A stretch of DNA of 64,000 nucleotides from Chryseobacterium cucumeris (lineage in GTDB: Bacteria > Bacteroidota > Bacteroidia > Flavobacteriales > Weeksellaceae), in NCBI RefSeq assembly GCF_001593385.1, contig NZ_LUVZ01000012.1, forward strand, positions 124,001 through 188,000, in the 5' to 3' direction. Position 1 is the stretch's first letter. Every line of letters begins with the position of its first letter. Below are positions 7,148 to 15,489 of the stretch, piece by piece. The notes beneath the pieces are model-generated. The model had not been told where the DNA came from, ran no database searches, and was given only the letters and a program-made list of their open reading frames with translations. The position numbers and the translations under genes are program-made.

Positions 7148-7843
7148 CTATTTAATCTCAAAGTAAAAGCCCTGCTCTTCAAGCTCCCTATATTTTTCTT
7201 TATTGAAAGTAAAAAGTTTTCCGGGTCTCCCGCTGCCTTCTTTTTTAACGTTGTTGGTTTCGTTAAGCAATCCGTAACTCATGATTTTTTTGCGGAAATT
7301 TCTTCTGTCAATTTCTTGTCCGACAATAGTTTTATAAAGATTTTCAAGATCTGAAAAAGGGAATTCTTCATTGAGAAGATTGAAGCCGATTGGCTGGTAT
7401 TGAATTTTTGTACGAAGTCTTTTTAGAGCAGTTTCAATAATTGTTTTATGATCAAAAGCAACTGAAGGAAGTTTATTGATACTAAACCATTGTGCATCTT
7501 CAGCATCCGAATCAGCAAACAATTCATGGTAAGACGGGTTCACTAGCCCCAGATAAGCCACAGAAACCACTCGGTTTCTTGGATCACGGCCCAGATTACC
7601 AAAAGTATACAGTTGTTCCAAAAAATCGGGCTTTATACCGGCTTCTTCATACAATTCTCTTTTTACCGCATCATCTACACTTTCATCATCAAGAACAAGC
7701 CCTCCCGGAAGTGCCCAGCCTCCTTTAAAAGGTTCAATATTTCTTTTAATCAGAAGGATCTGAAGATCTTTTTTATCAAAATATCCGAAAATAACGGCAT
7801 CTACAGCCACTTTTATATCCTGTAATTTTTTTGGAGACTCCAT
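7148..7843 (-). CDS. NrtR-type regulator: Nudix domain plus winged helix
   Basis: Residues about 10-145 form a Nudix domain with a complete Nudix box (G48-X5-E54-X7-REL-X-EE-X-GI70), so hydrolysis may be retained. Residues about 150-231 form the C-terminal winged-helix domain of NrtR-like regulators (EFPFSDLENLYKTIVGQEIDRRNFRKKIMSYGLL, then GRPGKLFTFN). NrtR proteins repress NAD-metabolism genes and release DNA on binding ADP-ribose or related nucleotides. I start at the ATG 7843-7841; an in-frame TTG at 7870 lies inside the operator. A palindrome 8 bp upstream overlaps the -7 box and indicates autoregulation. Its neighbours are all ADP-ribose enzymes, which makes it their probable sensor-repressor. 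Confidence 0.85.
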   Translation of the reverse strand: MESPKKLQDIKVAVDAVIFGYFDKKDLQILLIKRNIEPFKGGWALPGGLVLDDESVDDAVKRELYEEAGIKPDFLEQLYTFGNLGRDPRNRVVSVAYLGLVNPSYHELFADSDAEDAQWFSINKLPSVAFDHKTIIETALKRLRTKIQYQPIGFNLLNEEFPFSDLENLYKTIVGQEIDRRNFRKKIMSYGLLNETNNVKKEGSGRPGKLFTFNKEKYRELEEQGFYFEIK

Positions 7844-7850
7844 AAATTGA

Positions 7851-7875
7851 TTTGCGTTACGAATACACAAAGTTA
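7851..7875 (-). promoter_or_regulatory. Promoter and operator of the nrtR-like gene
   Basis: The palindrome TTTGCGT-N7-ACACAAA (7851-7871) overlaps the minus-strand Bacteroidetes -7 element TAACTTTG (7875-7868). The arrangement TAnnTTTGTGT is shared with the NADAR promoter. It is 8 bp from the start codon of the regulator, as expected for autorepression. Confidence 0.65.
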
Positions 7876-7966
7876 CAATTTATGGTTGTATTAAAAAATA
7901 ATTTCCGTTATAATAAAAGTTCTTATCTTTAATTTATCTTTCTAACCATCTTAAAACTAAATCATT

Positions 7967-8608
7967 ATGAAAAATTTATTAACAATTCTTTCCGTTGCTA
8001 TTCTGTTAATAGCTTGTGAGAAAGGAAAAACGACAGCTTCCACTGGTTCTGATAAAACAGATTCAGCTTCTACATCTGAATGGAAACCTGTAGATTCCGC
8101 AACCGCCATGAAAGACTGGATGGCGTACTCAACTCCGGGAGAAATGCAAAAAATGCTTGCAAAATCTGATGGAACCTGGACAGGAGAAACGACAATGTGG
8201 ATGGAAAACGGAGCCAAACCTATGATGAGTAAATCTGAAGCAACCAATAAAATGATGCTTGGCGGACGTTATCAGATCACAAATCACAAAGGAGACTTTA
8301 TGGGAATGCCTTTTGAAGGAATGAGCATTGTGGGATATGATAACGCAAAGAAAAAGTTTGTCAGTACGTGGATCGATAATATGGGAACCGGAATCATGCA
8401 TAGCGAAGGCGACTGGAACCCTTCCACAAAATCAGTTGAATTCAAAGGGAAAATGACAGATCCTTCAAGACCTGGAAAAGACTGTGATTTCAGAGAAGTA
8501 TTCACCTTTGTGGATGATAATACTCAAAAGCTTGAAATGTATGGCCCTGATTCCAAGACCGGAAAGGAATACAAAACAATGGAAATAAAATATACGCGTA
8601 AAAAATAA
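7967..8608 (+). CDS. DUF1579 lipoprotein
   Basis: This 213-residue protein has a lipoprotein signal peptide (MKNLLTILSVAILLIAC) with the lipobox Cys at residue 17, followed by a Ser/Thr-rich linker to about residue 45. The rest matches DUF1579: SDGTWTGETTMWMENG, GGRYQITNHKGDFMGMPFEGMSIVGYDNAKKKF and TDPSRPGKDCDFREVF. DUF1579 proteins are predicted small beta-barrels of unknown ligand. It is probably anchored in the outer membrane or periplasm. It stands alone, with the nrtR-like gene divergent upstream and a terminator directly downstream. Confidence 0.85.
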   Translation: MKNLLTILSVAILLIACEKGKTTASTGSDKTDSASTSEWKPVDSATAMKDWMAYSTPGEMQKMLAKSDGTWTGETTMWMENGAKPMMSKSEATNKMMLGGRYQITNHKGDFMGMPFEGMSIVGYDNAKKKFVSTWIDNMGTGIMHSEGDWNPSTKSVEFKGKMTDPSRPGKDCDFREVFTFVDDNTQKLEMYGPDSKTGKEYKTMEIKYTRKK

Positions 8609-8615
8609 ATGCATT

Positions 8616-8645
8616 AAAAAACCGCTTCTGATGAAGCGGTTTTAC
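8616..8645. terminator. Bidirectional intrinsic terminator
   Basis: A perfect stem AAACCGCTTC (8619-8628) / GAAGCGGTTT (8633-8642) with a TGAT loop, and A/T runs on both sides. It lies between the convergent DUF1579 gene and lepA and can serve both. Confidence 0.85.
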
Positions 8646-8663
8646 TTTATAATAGATTAATAA

Positions 8664-10460
8664 TTAATCATTTAATTTTAGTACAGCCATGAACGCTGAT
8701 TGTGGTACTTCTACTCTACCAATCTGCTTCATTTTCTTCTTACCTTCTTTCTGCTTTTCCAATAACTTACGTTTTCTGGAAATATCCCCTCCGTAACATT
8801 TTGCGGTAACGTCTTTTCTCAAGGCCTTAATCGTTTCTCTTGCGATTACTTTCGTCCCTAATGCAGCCTGAACAGCAATATCAAACTGTTGTCTCGGGAT
8901 CAGCTCACGAAGCTTTTCACACATTCTTTTACCGATATAATAAGCATTAGAATCGTGAATCAATGAAGATAAAGCATCTACCATGTCACCATTGATCAGG
9001 ATATCCATTTTTACAAGCTTGGAAGCTCTGAATCCGATTGGATGATAATCGAATGAAGCATATCCTTTAGAGATAGATTTTAATCTGTCATAGAAGTCGA
9101 ATACCACCTCAGCAAGAGGCATATTGAAAATTAACTCTACTCTTTCTGATGTCAGATAACTCTGGTTAACAATTTCTCCTCTCTTTTCAATACATAAAGT
9201 CATTACTGCTCCTACGAAATCGGATTTTGTAATGATAGACGCCTTGATGAATGGTTCTTCTACTCTGTCCATCGTTGAAGGATCCATCATTTCAGACGGG
9301 TTATTGATCAGAATGGGAACTTCAGGTTCTTTTTTAGTATATCCAAAATAAGATACGTTCGGTACCGTAGTGATCACATTCATATTGAACTCTCTGTCAA
9401 GACGTTCCTGAACAATTTCCATGTGTAGCATTCCCAAGAATCCGCAACGGAAACCAAAACCAAGAGCGGCGGAACTTTCCGGTTCGAAAACCAGAGAAGC
9501 ATCATTCAGTCTTAATTTTTCAAGAGAGAATCTTAATTCTTCGAAATCCTCAGAATCAATTGGATAAATCCCGGCAAATACCATTGGCTTTACTTCCTCA
9601 AATCCATCAATCGGAGCATCCGCAGGTTTTTCAAATGAAGTGATGGTGTCTCCTACTTTTACCTCACGGGCATCTTTAATACCGGATACAAGATATCCCA
9701 CGTCTCCGCAATGGATCGTTTTCTTGGGAACCTGCTTCAGTTTTAATGTACCTACCTCATCAGCTCCATATTCCTTTCCTGTAGCGAAGAATTTGATCTT
9801 TTCATTTTTAGTGATGCTTCCATTCACTACTTTAAAATAAGCTTCAATACCTCTGAACGGGTTGTATACAGAGTCAAAGATCAAAGCCTGCAATGGGCCG
9901 TCAGGATCTCCTACCGGTGCAGGAATTCTTTCAACAATCTGCTCTAAAAGGTTATGAACACCTTCTCCTGTTTTACCGGAAACTCTCAATACATCTTCAT
10001 ATTCGCATCCGATAAGGTTCATGATCTCATCGGTTACTTCTTCAGGATTTGCAGACGGAAGGTCAATTTTATTCAAAATCGGAATGATCGTTAAATCATT
10101 TTCCAATGCAAGATACAGGTTGCTAATAGTCTGTGCCTGAATACTTTGCGCAGCATCTACAATAAGAAGTGCACCTTCACAGGCAGCAATAGAACGGGAA
10201 ACTTCATAAGAGAAGTCAACGTGTCCCGGGGTATCAATAAGGTTTAAAATATATTTTTCTCCTTTATACTCATAATCCATCTGGATAGCATGTGATTTGA
10301 TTGTAATCCCACGTTCTTTCTCCAGATCCATATCATCCAGCGTCTGAGACTGTAATTCTCTTTGGGTAACGGTATTCGTGTACTCCAATAGACGGTCTGC
10401 CAGGGTACTTTTACCATGGTCGATATGAGCGATTATGCAAAAATTTCGTATGTTTTTCAT
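8664..10460 (-). CDS. lepA: Elongation factor 4 (LepA)
   Basis: This is a full-length LepA of 598 residues. The GTPase domain shows [16 protein letters not shown] (P-loop, residues 10-25), DTPGHVDF and NKIDLPSA. The LepA-specific C-terminal domain is present ([35 protein letters not shown], ending near [10 protein letters not shown]). LepA binds the ribosome and affects translocation under ionic stress. It is transcribed alone here; the next minus-strand gene ends 124 bp upstream. Confidence 0.97.
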   Translation of the reverse strand: MKNIRNFCIIAHIDHGKSTLADRLLEYTNTVTQRELQSQTLDDMDLEKERGITIKSHAIQMDYEYKGEKYILNLIDTPGHVDFSYEVSRSIAACEGALLIVDAAQSIQAQTISNLYLALENDLTIIPILNKIDLPSANPEEVTDEIMNLIGCEYEDVLRVSGKTGEGVHNLLEQIVERIPAPVGDPDGPLQALIFDSVYNPFRGIEAYFKVVNGSITKNEKIKFFATGKEYGADEVGTLKLKQVPKKTIHCGDVGYLVSGIKDAREVKVGDTITSFEKPADAPIDGFEEVKPMVFAGIYPIDSEDFEELRFSLEKLRLNDASLVFEPESSAALGFGFRCGFLGMLHMEIVQERLDREFNMNVITTVPNVSYFGYTKKEPEVPILINNPSEMMDPSTMDRVEEPFIKASIITKSDFVGAVMTLCIEKRGEIVNQSYLTSERVELIFNMPLAEVVFDFYDRLKSISKGYASFDYHPIGFRASKLVKMDILINGDMVDALSSLIHDSNAYYIGKRMCEKLRELIPRQQFDIAVQAALGTKVIARETIKALRKDVTAKCYGGDISRKRKLLEKQKEGKKKMKQIGRVEVPQSAFMAVLKLND

Positions 10461-10584
10461 TTAAGAATCTTGTAGTTTGCAAAGATAAGAAAATGCAGGA
10501 GAATTTTTCATTCTTAATTCTTTCTTTTAACTGAAACACAGATAACAATAAGAAGAGAGGTAAAATTTTCCCTCTTTTTAAATA

Positions 10585-11604
10585 TTATTTTGTTTTGCCA
10601 AAGTCTTCCGGTAACACATAATTTCCGGTAAAAGGATCAAGATAAACTTTAGGTCCTACAGTATTCTTTCTTTTGCCTGATAAACTGACATCTATCACTG
10701 CACCAATAACGCCACCAATCAGACCTCCTGCTTCTGCACCAATTGTAACCCCGGTTGTAGCAGTTTCAGGAAATAATTCTGCTTTTGTTACCTCAATAAA
10801 AACACCCTTATCATCTTTAAAAATCTCAGTGTAACCCACAGGGATATTTTTGTAGGCAATGCCCTTATACACAAAAGCATAAAAATGTCTTATTGCCGTT
10901 TTTTCCTCTCCTTTTATGGCCTTAGTAACGACTCCTTTATCATTAGTCTGCAAAGTAAATCCGGGTTCAGGATTGTGAGTAAAAAAGCTGTAATAGTCTT
11001 TATAAACTCCTTCTTTTAATTCATCTGCTTTTAGAATACTAAGTTTTTCTTTCAATACAGAAGTATAATCAGGAAAATCATTTTCTGAAATACTAAGTTC
11101 CCAAGGTGTTGCTTTATAAGATTCTTTAAAAAGGTCAGTAAGAATTAAAGTTACTTTTCTTGCCAGACTTTGTGCCAGATAAGGAGTTGTTCGTGATGAG
11201 ACTGTTGCTACAGTATCTATTCTATCAATAAAATGATATCCGTCTTCTTTCTTAATAAATGTACTTGCCTTTAATTCAAGCTTTCCGATAGAATACTTTT
11301 CCTTTTTATCTTCTGAAACATTCAAATTTTCAAGCAAAAAAATCATCTCATCATTTCCCCTTACCGTATTGTATTTATAAAACCAATCCTGTATGTCTTT
11401 GCTGGCATTATTTTCGAAAATAACTTTCACCTCATCCTTATGGTACATCACCATTCCGATTTCCTGATTACCTCTTTGATCTATCACTGTAAGACTTTTG
11501 ATAGAGTTTTTGTTATCTTTAATAGATTTTGAAAGATCAATGGTTTCTGTTTTCTGACCCAATAATACTAACGAAAATAATAAAAAGAAAAGTGCTTTTT
11601 TCAT
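10585..11604 (-). CDS. Secreted protein of unknown function with C-terminal glycine segment
   Basis: I chose the ATG at 11604 (MKKALFFLLFSLVLLGQ) because it gives a clean signal peptide; the longer frame to 11688 runs back over the upstream gene's terminator. The mature part of about 320 residues has no family I recognise. It is mixed alpha/beta with charged segments. Near the C-terminus is a hydrophobic glycine stretch TIGAEAGGLIGGVIGAVIDV that may insert in or contact a membrane, then a hydrophilic tail. It lies between lepA and the sigma-factor operon but is separated from the latter by a terminator, so it probably has its own promoter. Confidence 0.6.
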   Translation of the reverse strand: MKKALFFLLFSLVLLGQKTETIDLSKSIKDNKNSIKSLTVIDQRGNQEIGMVMYHKDEVKVIFENNASKDIQDWFYKYNTVRGNDEMIFLLENLNVSEDKKEKYSIGKLELKASTFIKKEDGYHFIDRIDTVATVSSRTTPYLAQSLARKVTLILTDLFKESYKATPWELSISENDFPDYTSVLKEKLSILKADELKEGVYKDYYSFFTHNPEPGFTLQTNDKGVVTKAIKGEEKTAIRHFYAFVYKGIAYKNIPVGYTEIFKDDKGVFIEVTKAELFPETATTGVTIGAEAGGLIGGVIGAVIDVSLSGKRKNTVGPKVYLDPFTGNYVLPEDFGKTK

Positions 11605-11645
11605 AGATAGAATTTGTGGTAAAAATAATTTTTTTATTGTAAAAA

Positions 11646-11684
11646 TTAAACGGCTCTCACAGAAAGATCTGTAAGAGCCGTCCA
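11646..11684 (-). terminator. Intrinsic terminator of the sigma/anti-sigma operon
   Basis: A strong stem ACGGCTCT (11650-11657) / AGAGCCGT (11674-11681), extended by ACAGA / TCTGT across one mismatch, with an AAGA loop. On the minus strand it is followed by a T-rich run. It lies 20 bp after the last operon gene. Confidence 0.8.
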
Positions 11685-11703
11685 ACATTAAAAAAATAAA
11701 CTA

Positions 11704-12213
11704 TTATGGGTTCTGTCTGGATCCAGAAGCGTCATGATTTCCGTGAGGTTTTCTTTCATCCATTTTATCTTTCATCATCTTTTCGGATTGAAACAGCTTC
11801 AGAACTTTTTGGCAGGGAATTACCTGCTGCATTTTATCTGCATATTTTTTTCTGTTATCCAATAACTTCTGTCCCACTTCAAAACTTTGCTGCAGCTTAG
11901 CTTTAGCTTCTTCATCTGATAAAGTTTCGGGATCAAAATTGGAATTAAACTGACTTTTTATCTGCTTCTGGCTATCCAGATATTCGTTATACAATTGTGT
12001 AAATTCGGCTTTATCATCCGGATCAACATTCAGATTATCCATGATCATATTGTTCCTGAATTTCTTTAGGAGGTCTTTTCTCTCTTCCGGAGAAAGATTA
12101 TTGATGACTTCTTTCCTTTGTTTAGGATCCATCTTTTTCCAATCATAGTCTGTCCTTTGGGCATTTAATCCAAAGCCATAAATAATCAAAAACGTCAATA
12201 ATATCTTTTTCAT
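11704..12213 (-). CDS. Secreted helical protein, Spy/CpxP-like in position and composition
   Basis: This 169-residue protein has a signal peptide (MKKILLTFLIIYGFGLNA). The mature part is very hydrophilic and helical: repeated Lys/Asp/Glu/Gln segments, including PKQRKEVINNLSPEERKDLL and NVDPDDKAEFTQLYNEYLDS, then a His/Asn-rich tail. This resembles Spy/CpxP-type periplasmic proteins that often end ECF sigma operons as sensors or chaperones, though a clear LTxxQ pair is not visible. It starts 6 bp after the anti-sigma gene, so it is co-transcribed with it. The function is inferred from position. Confidence 0.6.
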   Translation of the reverse strand: MKKILLTFLIIYGFGLNAQRTDYDWKKMDPKQRKEVINNLSPEERKDLLKKFRNNMIMDNLNVDPDDKAEFTQLYNEYLDSQKQIKSQFNSNFDPETLSDEEAKAKLQQSFEVGQKLLDNRKKYADKMQQVIPCQKVLKLFQSEKMMKDKMDERKPHGNHDASGSRQNP

Positions 12214-12219
12214 TTTCTT

Positions 12220-12762
12220 TTAATTATAAATATCCAAATAAACGTCCTGAGTCGAATTACTTGCTAACTCTGCAATTTCAGAATTAGAAAACGAGTCCAG
12301 ATATTCATTCATTCGTGTTTCTTCTTTTTTCTTTACAGTTTTCACCGGTGTAGGGCTCTCTGTTGTTTTTTTTGTTTCGCTTACACTTTTAGAAGCGTAA
12401 ACATTGTTATTTTTTTGATTTTCAACTGTTTGATTATTATTTTCAACAGAAGTTAAATCAGATTTTAAAGTTTCATAAGCCAGCTCGCTTTCTGTTTTGG
12501 GCTCTCCGTTATTGGCAACATAGGTTGTTTTAGAATTCAAAATTTGTTCCGTGGAATTGTTATCTGAATTAAAAACATAAGTTGCTCCAAAAATCAAAGC
12601 CAGCGATGCTGCTGCAGCATACATCCAGTTCAGCTTAAAGACAGGTGCTTTTTTACTTGCCTTTATATCATTCATAACGTTCTCCTGAATATTTTGAAAC
12701 AAGTTATCAGGAACTGTGTAAATGTTTTTACGCTCTAATTTTTCTATGTCGAACTCTTTCAT
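12220..12762 (-). CDS. Anti-sigma factor-like membrane protein
   Basis: The N-terminal 45 residues are cytosolic and include DIEKLERKNIYTVPDNLFQNIQENVMNDI, as in many flavobacterial anti-sigma proteins. One transmembrane segment follows (MYAAAASLALIFGATYVF, about residues 47-64). The periplasmic part of about 115 residues is rich in Asn, Lys, Ser and Thr with low complexity (KTTESPTPVKTVKKKEE), and ends in a conserved acidic tail. It lies 16 bp downstream of the ECF sigma gene, which is the classic place for its cognate anti-sigma factor. No zinc-binding HxxxCxxC motif is seen. Confidence 0.72.
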   Translation of the reverse strand: MKEFDIEKLERKNIYTVPDNLFQNIQENVMNDIKASKKAPVFKLNWMYAAAASLALIFGATYVFNSDNNSTEQILNSKTTYVANNGEPKTESELAYETLKSDLTSVENNNQTVENQKNNNVYASKSVSETKKTTESPTPVKTVKKKEETRMNEYLDSFSNSEIAELASNSTQDVYLDIYN

Positions 12763-12778
12763 CTTTGTTGGTCAAAAA

Positions 12779-13330
12779 TTATTTTTCGTAATTTTCTTTA
12801 ATAAAATCTTCTATTTTCTGTTTGGCATAATGATAATTCGTTTTTAGCGTCCCTACAGACATATCTACAATTTTTGATATTTCTTCGTAAGGTAGATCAT
12901 CATAATACCGCATCATAAATACCAGTTTCTGCTTTTCGGGCAGGCTCTGTATAGCGTTCTGCAGTAAAATCTGTATTTCTTCAGCATCACCTTCTGTATT
13001 ATCTGCCACAAGATTCTGCATATGATACTCCGGATCCTCATCAGTTTTCTGCATTTTCTTCATTTTGTTAACCTGCTGTAACGCTTCGTTGGTAGCGATT
13101 CGGTACAACCAGGTATACAACTGGCTATCATTTTTGAACTGATGAAAATTCTGATATGCTTTAATAAAAGTTTCCTGCAAAGTATCCTGTGCAAGATCTC
13201 CGTCCACAATAATTCTTCTTATGTGCCAATACAATCTGCTTTGATAGGCGTCCATCAAGGCACGAACCCCTTTATCCTGGGTCCGTGGATTCTGCATCAA
13301 CGAAATAATTTCCGCGTCCTTAATCTTCAT
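12779..13330 (-). CDS. ECF-type RNA polymerase sigma-70 factor
   Basis: This 183-residue protein has a sigma-70 region 2 at about 24-90 (AYQSRLYWHIRRI, DLAQDTLQETFIKAYQNFHQF, LYTWLYRIATNEAL) and a region 4 helix-turn-helix at about 125-175 (LPEKQKLVFMMRYYDDLPYEEISKIVDMSVGTLKTNYHYAKQKI). Nothing extends beyond the two domains, so it is a group IV (ECF) factor. It heads a three-gene operon with an anti-sigma-like protein and a secreted helical protein, a common envelope-stress arrangement. The operon may be autoregulated, but I cannot read an ECF-specific promoter from one example. Confidence 0.93.
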   Translation of the reverse strand: MKIKDAEIISLMQNPRTQDKGVRALMDAYQSRLYWHIRRIIVDGDLAQDTLQETFIKAYQNFHQFKNDSQLYTWLYRIATNEALQQVNKMKKMQKTDEDPEYHMQNLVADNTEGDAEEIQILLQNAIQSLPEKQKLVFMMRYYDDLPYEEISKIVDMSVGTLKTNYHYAKQKIEDFIKENYEK

Positions 13331-13355
13331 AAGATGCCTTCATTGTTTTGGATTA

Positions 13356-13388
13356 CAAAAATAGCTGAAAGTTAAATTAAAAATTCAA
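13356..13388 (-). promoter_or_regulatory. Bacteroidetes-type promoter of the sigma operon
   Basis: On the minus strand, TTG (13388-13386) and TATTTTTG (13363-13356) match the flavobacterial -33 TTG / -7 TAnnTTTG pattern with a 22-bp gap. The box lies 25 bp before the sigma-factor ATG. Confidence 0.45.
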
Positions 13389-13511
13389 TTTTCAATGTAA
13401 ATATTAAAAATAATATGAGACACTTACGCAATAAACGTGCCTATATTGAAGTACAGAATTTCTGAAGTGTTCTTCTTTTCCCGGCTCAGCTTAAAATCTT
13501 ATATTTGTTAT

Positions 13512-14261
13512 ATGCAAATTGTAATCATCGGTTCCGGAAATGTAGCCTATCATATGGCAAAAGCTTTCACTTTGAAAAGTATTCCTGTAGCCCAGATTTT
13601 TGGGAGGAACGAAAAAGAATTAGGTAAAATTTCTGAAGAATTAAATATTCCTTATTCCACAGATCATCTGGAAGAAGCAGATCTTTATATTCTTTGTGTA
13701 AGTGATCATTCTGTAGAAGAAGTCTCAAAAATTATTACAAGAAAAGATTGTCTGGTTGCCCATACCTCAGGATCTCTTCCAAAAGAAGTGCTGGCTGGTG
13801 TGTATAGAAAATCCAGCTTCTACCCTTTACAGACTTTTTCAAAATCCAAAGAACTTGAATATGAAAAAATTCCATTTTTTATAGAGGCGGAAAATGAAAA
13901 AGATCAAAAAATATTGTTTGATCTTGCTTCAAAGATTTCAGAAAGAGTGATGGAAAGCAATCACGAAAAAAGAAAATATATTCACCTGACTGCTGTATTT
14001 GCCTGCAATTTTGTGAATCATCTTTTTTCAAGAGCTAAAGAAATTTCAGATTCCCAGGATATTCCGTTTGATTATTTCTTACCCCTCATTGATGAAACGG
14101 TTCAGAAAATTCATGAAATTGAACCCAAACTGGCACAAACCGGTCCGGCAGTAAGAAATGATGTAAGGATTTTACAGCTGCATGAACAGTTATTAAAAGA
14201 CGAGAGTCTTGAAATTTATAAAACAATGAATCATTCTATTCAGAAAATGTATGAGCTATAA
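13512..14261 (+). CDS. Rossmann-fold DUF2520 dehydrogenase-like protein
   Basis: I start at the ATG 13512 (MQIVIIGSGNVAYHMAKAF), which gives a clean N-terminal Rossmann GxGxxA motif; the frame to 13437 adds 25 residues with no support. Residues 1-110 are an NAD(P)-binding domain of the F420-dependent/ProC type (HTSGSLP near residue 84). The rest is the all-helical DUF2520 dimerisation domain (HLTAVFACNFVNHLFSRAKEI). The substrate is not known for the family. The gene overlaps the following kdsC-like gene by 11 bp, forming an operon with it and maf that is common in Flavobacteria. Confidence 0.85.
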   Translation: MQIVIIGSGNVAYHMAKAFTLKSIPVAQIFGRNEKELGKISEELNIPYSTDHLEEADLYILCVSDHSVEEVSKIITRKDCLVAHTSGSLPKEVLAGVYRKSSFYPLQTFSKSKELEYEKIPFFIEAENEKDQKILFDLASKISERVMESNHEKRKYIHLTAVFACNFVNHLFSRAKEISDSQDIPFDYFLPLIDETVQKIHEIEPKLAQTGPAVRNDVRILQLHEQLLKDESLEIYKTMNHSIQKMYEL

Positions 14262-14769
14262 AGAGAAATTAAAAGATATTAAGGCATTTGTATTTGATGT
14301 TGACGGAGTTTTCACTGACGGAAGCGTATATCTGCTTCCCGGAGGAAACATGTGCAGGGTAATGAATGTCCTTGACGGTTATGCAGTAGTAAAAGCTTTA
14401 AAAAACAATTATTTAATTGGGGTTATTACGGGAGGAAATGATGAGATGGTAAAGCACAGAATCAATTACCTGGGTATTCAGGATTACTATCCGAAGTCTC
14501 ACAATAAAATGAATGATTTTGAAGATTTTAAGAAGAAATACAATCTTAAAAACGAAGAAATTCTGACCATGGGTGATGATCTTCCGGATATTCACATCAT
14601 GGAAAGCTCAGCCATTGCGGCATGTCCTGAAAATGCGGTTCCTGAAGTAAAAGGAATTTCCGATTATATTTCTCCTAAAAAAGGAGGAACCGGTGCAGTT
14701 CGTGATGTCATTGAACAGGTAATGAAAGTTCAGGGGAACTGGCATGACGATAATACTCAATCTGTATAA
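14251..14769 (+). CDS. KdsC-like HAD phosphatase
   Basis: This 172-residue HAD protein without a cap domain has motif I DVDGVFTDG (residues 17-25), motif II as GVITGGND, and motif IV MGDDLPDIHIM with SAIAACPENAVPEVK. This is the pattern of 3-deoxy-D-manno-octulosonate 8-phosphate phosphatase, a tetrameric enzyme of Kdo synthesis for LPS. The length fits the KdsC class. It overlaps the DUF2520 gene by 11 bp and is followed 8 bp later by maf. The assignment to Kdo-8-P rather than another phospho-sugar is by family only. Confidence 0.82.
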   Translation: MSYKEKLKDIKAFVFDVDGVFTDGSVYLLPGGNMCRVMNVLDGYAVVKALKNNYLIGVITGGNDEMVKHRINYLGIQDYYPKSHNKMNDFEDFKKKYNLKNEEILTMGDDLPDIHIMESSAIAACPENAVPEVKGISDYISPKKGGTGAVRDVIEQVMKVQGNWHDDNTQSV

Positions 14770-14777
14770 GTATCTGT

Positions 14778-15341
14778 ATGAAATTACTTTTAGCATCACA
14801 ATCCCCAAGAAGAAAAGAACTTCTTTCTAGTTTAGGCTTTGAATTTGAAGTTGTAAAAATAGACTGTGAAGAAATTATTCCGGAAAACATCAAAATAGAA
14901 GATGCTGCGGCTTATCTTTCTGATTTAAAAGCTTCAGCCTTTAGAAAACTTGAAGCGGGCGAAGTACTTCTGACTGCTGATACGGTAGTCGCTATCGATA
15001 ATCAGATCCTGGGAAAACCAAAAGATGAAGATGACGCCTTTACTATGCTTCAAAGTCTTTCGGGAAGAACGCATCAGGTCTATACGGGCATTACCATCAA
15101 AACCGTCAATACATCCATTACCGAAACAGATGTAGCCGATGTTACTCTGGACACTCTTTCTGATGAAGAAATAAACTATTATATTCAGAATTATAAGCCT
15201 TTTGATAAAGCAGGCAGTTATGGTATTCAGGAATGGCTGGGAATGGCAAAGATCACAAGCCTTACAGGAAGCTATTATACCATTATGGGACTTCCTACCC
15301 ATCTTGTTTATAAAATCCTGAAAGAATCTTCTCTGATTTAA
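14778..15341 (+). CDS. maf: Maf-family nucleoside triphosphate pyrophosphatase
   Basis: Complete 187-residue Maf protein. It begins LLLASQSPRRKELLSSLGFEF (the SxRR phosphate-binding motif), has TADTVVAIDNQILGKPKDEDDA with the catalytic ADTVV aspartate, and ends DKAGSYGIQEWLGM and YYTIMGLPTHLVYKIL. The family hydrolyses dTTP, UTP or modified nucleotides to monophosphates; the QEW segment is usual in the YhdE dTTP/UTP type. It is the last gene of a three-gene operon. Confidence 0.92.
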   Translation: MKLLLASQSPRRKELLSSLGFEFEVVKIDCEEIIPENIKIEDAAAYLSDLKASAFRKLEAGEVLLTADTVVAIDNQILGKPKDEDDAFTMLQSLSGRTHQVYTGITIKTVNTSITETDVADVTLDTLSDEEINYYIQNYKPFDKAGSYGIQEWLGMAKITSLTGSYYTIMGLPTHLVYKILKESSLI

Positions 15342-15489
15342 AAGATTATCAGGTTTAAAACTTCCATTAAAGAAGAAATAAAATACTTCCTGAAGAAATA
15401 TAAATATTATTCATTATAAAATTTTATTATTTTTACAAAATCATCAAACTGCTGATAATAAAAAGCAGATTAGCGAGTTATATTGAATA

